A stretch of 64,000 bases of DNA. It comes from Streptomyces sp. DSM 110735 (GTDB taxonomy: Bacteria; Actinomycetota; Actinomycetes; Streptomycetales; Streptomycetaceae). The number at the start of each line of letters is the position of its first letter. The first letter of the stretch is position 1. Positions 63,265-64,000 of this stretch are shown here, one piece after another. The position numbers and the translations under genes are program-made. The notes under the pieces are model-generated. The model saw nothing but the letters and a program-made list of their open reading frames with translations. It was not told the origin of the DNA and ran no database searches. The stretch lies in the NCBI RefSeq assembly GCF_016482685.1, contig NZ_JACYHF010000007.1:290917-354916 (forward strand), given 5' to 3'.

Positions 63265-64000
63265 TCTCCGACGGTTCGGCGGGGGCGGGTGGTCTCCGAC
63301 GGTTCGACGGCAACGGCTCCCCGGCGCGCCCGCACATCCACGCGGGACGCACACCCGGACACTCCGAGCAACGCGAAACCCGCACGTCACATCTCCGACG
63401 GTTCCGCAGGGGCGGGCAGTCTCCGACAGTTCAACGGCACCGGCGCCCCCGCACATCCACGCGGGACGCACACCCGGACACTCCGAGCAACGCGAAGCCC
63501 GCACGTCACATCTCCGACGGTTCCGCAGGGGCGGGCAGTCTGCGACGGTTCGGGGAGACAATCTCCCGGCAGACCTGTGGCGGCGCACACCGCGCCCCCG
63601 ACGGGTCCGGCAGGGGCACGGGCACCGGCTCCCGACCGATCGGCAGGGGCAGGCGCCCGGCTTCCCGGACCGGGCAGGAGCGCGCGCCGGGACTTACCGG
63701 GCAGCTCGGAAGACCGTCACCGGTCTCCGACGGCTCGGCAAGCGCGGGCACCGGCCTCCCGACGGAACGGCAGGGGCACGCGCCCGCCTTCCCCCGCCCC
63801 AGCAGGGCACGCGCCGGAACGTCCGGGCAACTCGGAAGGCGGCAGCACCGGATCTCCGACGGTTCGACAGGCACGGGCATCGCCCCCCTCGACGAACGGC
63901 AGGGGCACGCACCCACCCTCCCAAGCCCCGGCAGGGGCGCACAACGGAACCTTCCAGGCAACCCGGAAGGCCACCACCGGTCTGCGACAGTTCGGCAGGC
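63265..64000. repeat. Higher-order tandem repeat array upstream of lpdA
   Basis: The core TCTCCGACGGTTC or a close variant starts at 63265, 63293, 63392, 63420, 63511, 63539, 63595 (weak), 63724, 63853 and 63981. Up to 63539 the cores are in pairs 28 bp apart. Within this part ~97 bp from 63331 repeats at 63450 (119-bp period) with about two mismatches. From 63595 single cores recur every 128-129 bp with more divergence, and GGCAGGGGCACG recurs within each unit. The array continues past the window end. Minus-strand frames stay open through parts of it, but nothing supports translation. Confidence 0.88.

Noticed and set aside
63506..63961. Open minus-strand frame of 151 codons with repeating GACPCR/PSCP/EPSE motifs
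   Set aside because: It is a by-product of the 129-bp tandem repeat (129 is divisible by three). There is no ribosome site, the Cys/Pro/Arg composition is implausible, and the 119-bp units break the frame.

Overview
This is about 64 kb of very GC-rich actinobacterial chromosome. GTG and TTG starts, ATGA/GTGA start-stop overlaps, GGAGG-type ribosome sites, TAnnnT boxes 6-8 nt before start codons (leaderless mRNAs), mycothiol amidase, biotin-dependent acyl-CoA carboxylases and streptomycete-type HutH all point to Streptomyces. From memory (no search was run), the order lpdA - deoR-type regulator - accA2 - maf - pccE - pccB - birA - cya - enoyl-CoA hydratase - cdgE - hutH, then further away greA, mca and pckG, matches the S. 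coelicolor SCO4919-SCO4980 core region. Most of the window is therefore conserved core chromosome. No rRNA or tRNA genes and no CRISPR array were seen.

Layout. 1-4.2 kb: tail of a sodium:solute symporter with a small membrane partner, an aldo/keto reductase, a Pro/Ala-rich membrane protein, an alanine-type aminotransferase and a small unknown protein. 4.2-8 kb: GTP-dependent PEP carboxykinase, a hemolysin III/PAQR membrane protein behind a palindromic operator-like site, and a Mut7-C RNase-like protein. 8-11 kb: a YyaL-type thioredoxin-fold protein divergent from a dienelactone-hydrolase-like enzyme. 11-17.2 kb: a four-gene envelope operon whose first gene carries a methionine-rich, probably copper-binding, repeat, divergent from a NarL-type two-component system. 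17.2-20.5 kb: a large NB-ARC/TPR STAND protein. 20.5-27 kb: mca, DUF4307 protein, greA, ilvA, a MarR regulator, a degenerate sigma-like gene coupled to an 82-aa membrane protein, and metB. 27-31.3 kb: an M48 metallopeptidase flanked by two paralogous membrane-anchored repeat proteins. 31.4-34.7 kb: msrA, a small unknown gene, and a zinc alcohol dehydrogenase divergent from an XRE/MmyB regulator. 34.7-42.5 kb: secreted subtilase, MacB-like ABC exporter, lipoprotein L,D-transpeptidase and an acidic small protein. 42.5-46.3 kb: LADTG sortase substrate followed by a 9-bp minisatellite, MFS exporter/TetR pair with three identical operators, and a lipoprotein. 46.3-52.3 kb: hutH, cdgE (diguanylate cyclase), enoyl-CoA hydratase, a Pro/Ala-rich membrane protein, an 18-bp minisatellite and a class III adenylate cyclase. 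52.6-60.4 kb: birA, a tnpB (RNA-guided nuclease) insertion, pccB, pccE, a 42-aa membrane gene, maf, a membrane protein and accA2. Together birA, pccB, pccE and accA2 make and biotinylate a propionyl/acyl-CoA carboxylase that supplies methylmalonyl-CoA. 60.4-64 kb: dispersed repeats, a DeoR-type regulator, lpdA, and a long tandem-repeat array that runs off the window end.

The most unusual material is non-coding. It comprises a higher-order tandem array (63265-64000) built on a TCTCCGACGGTTC core with 119- to 129-bp periods, a 9-bp and an 18-bp minisatellite abutting gene 3' ends, and five copies of a dispersed GGGGCGCGGGGAACTGCGCG element. Among genes, the stand-outs are the Met-rich metal cassette, the peptidase sandwiched by paralogs, the catalytically intact lone TnpB bracketed by a 12-bp direct repeat, and a STAND ATPase with arginine in place of the Walker A lysine.
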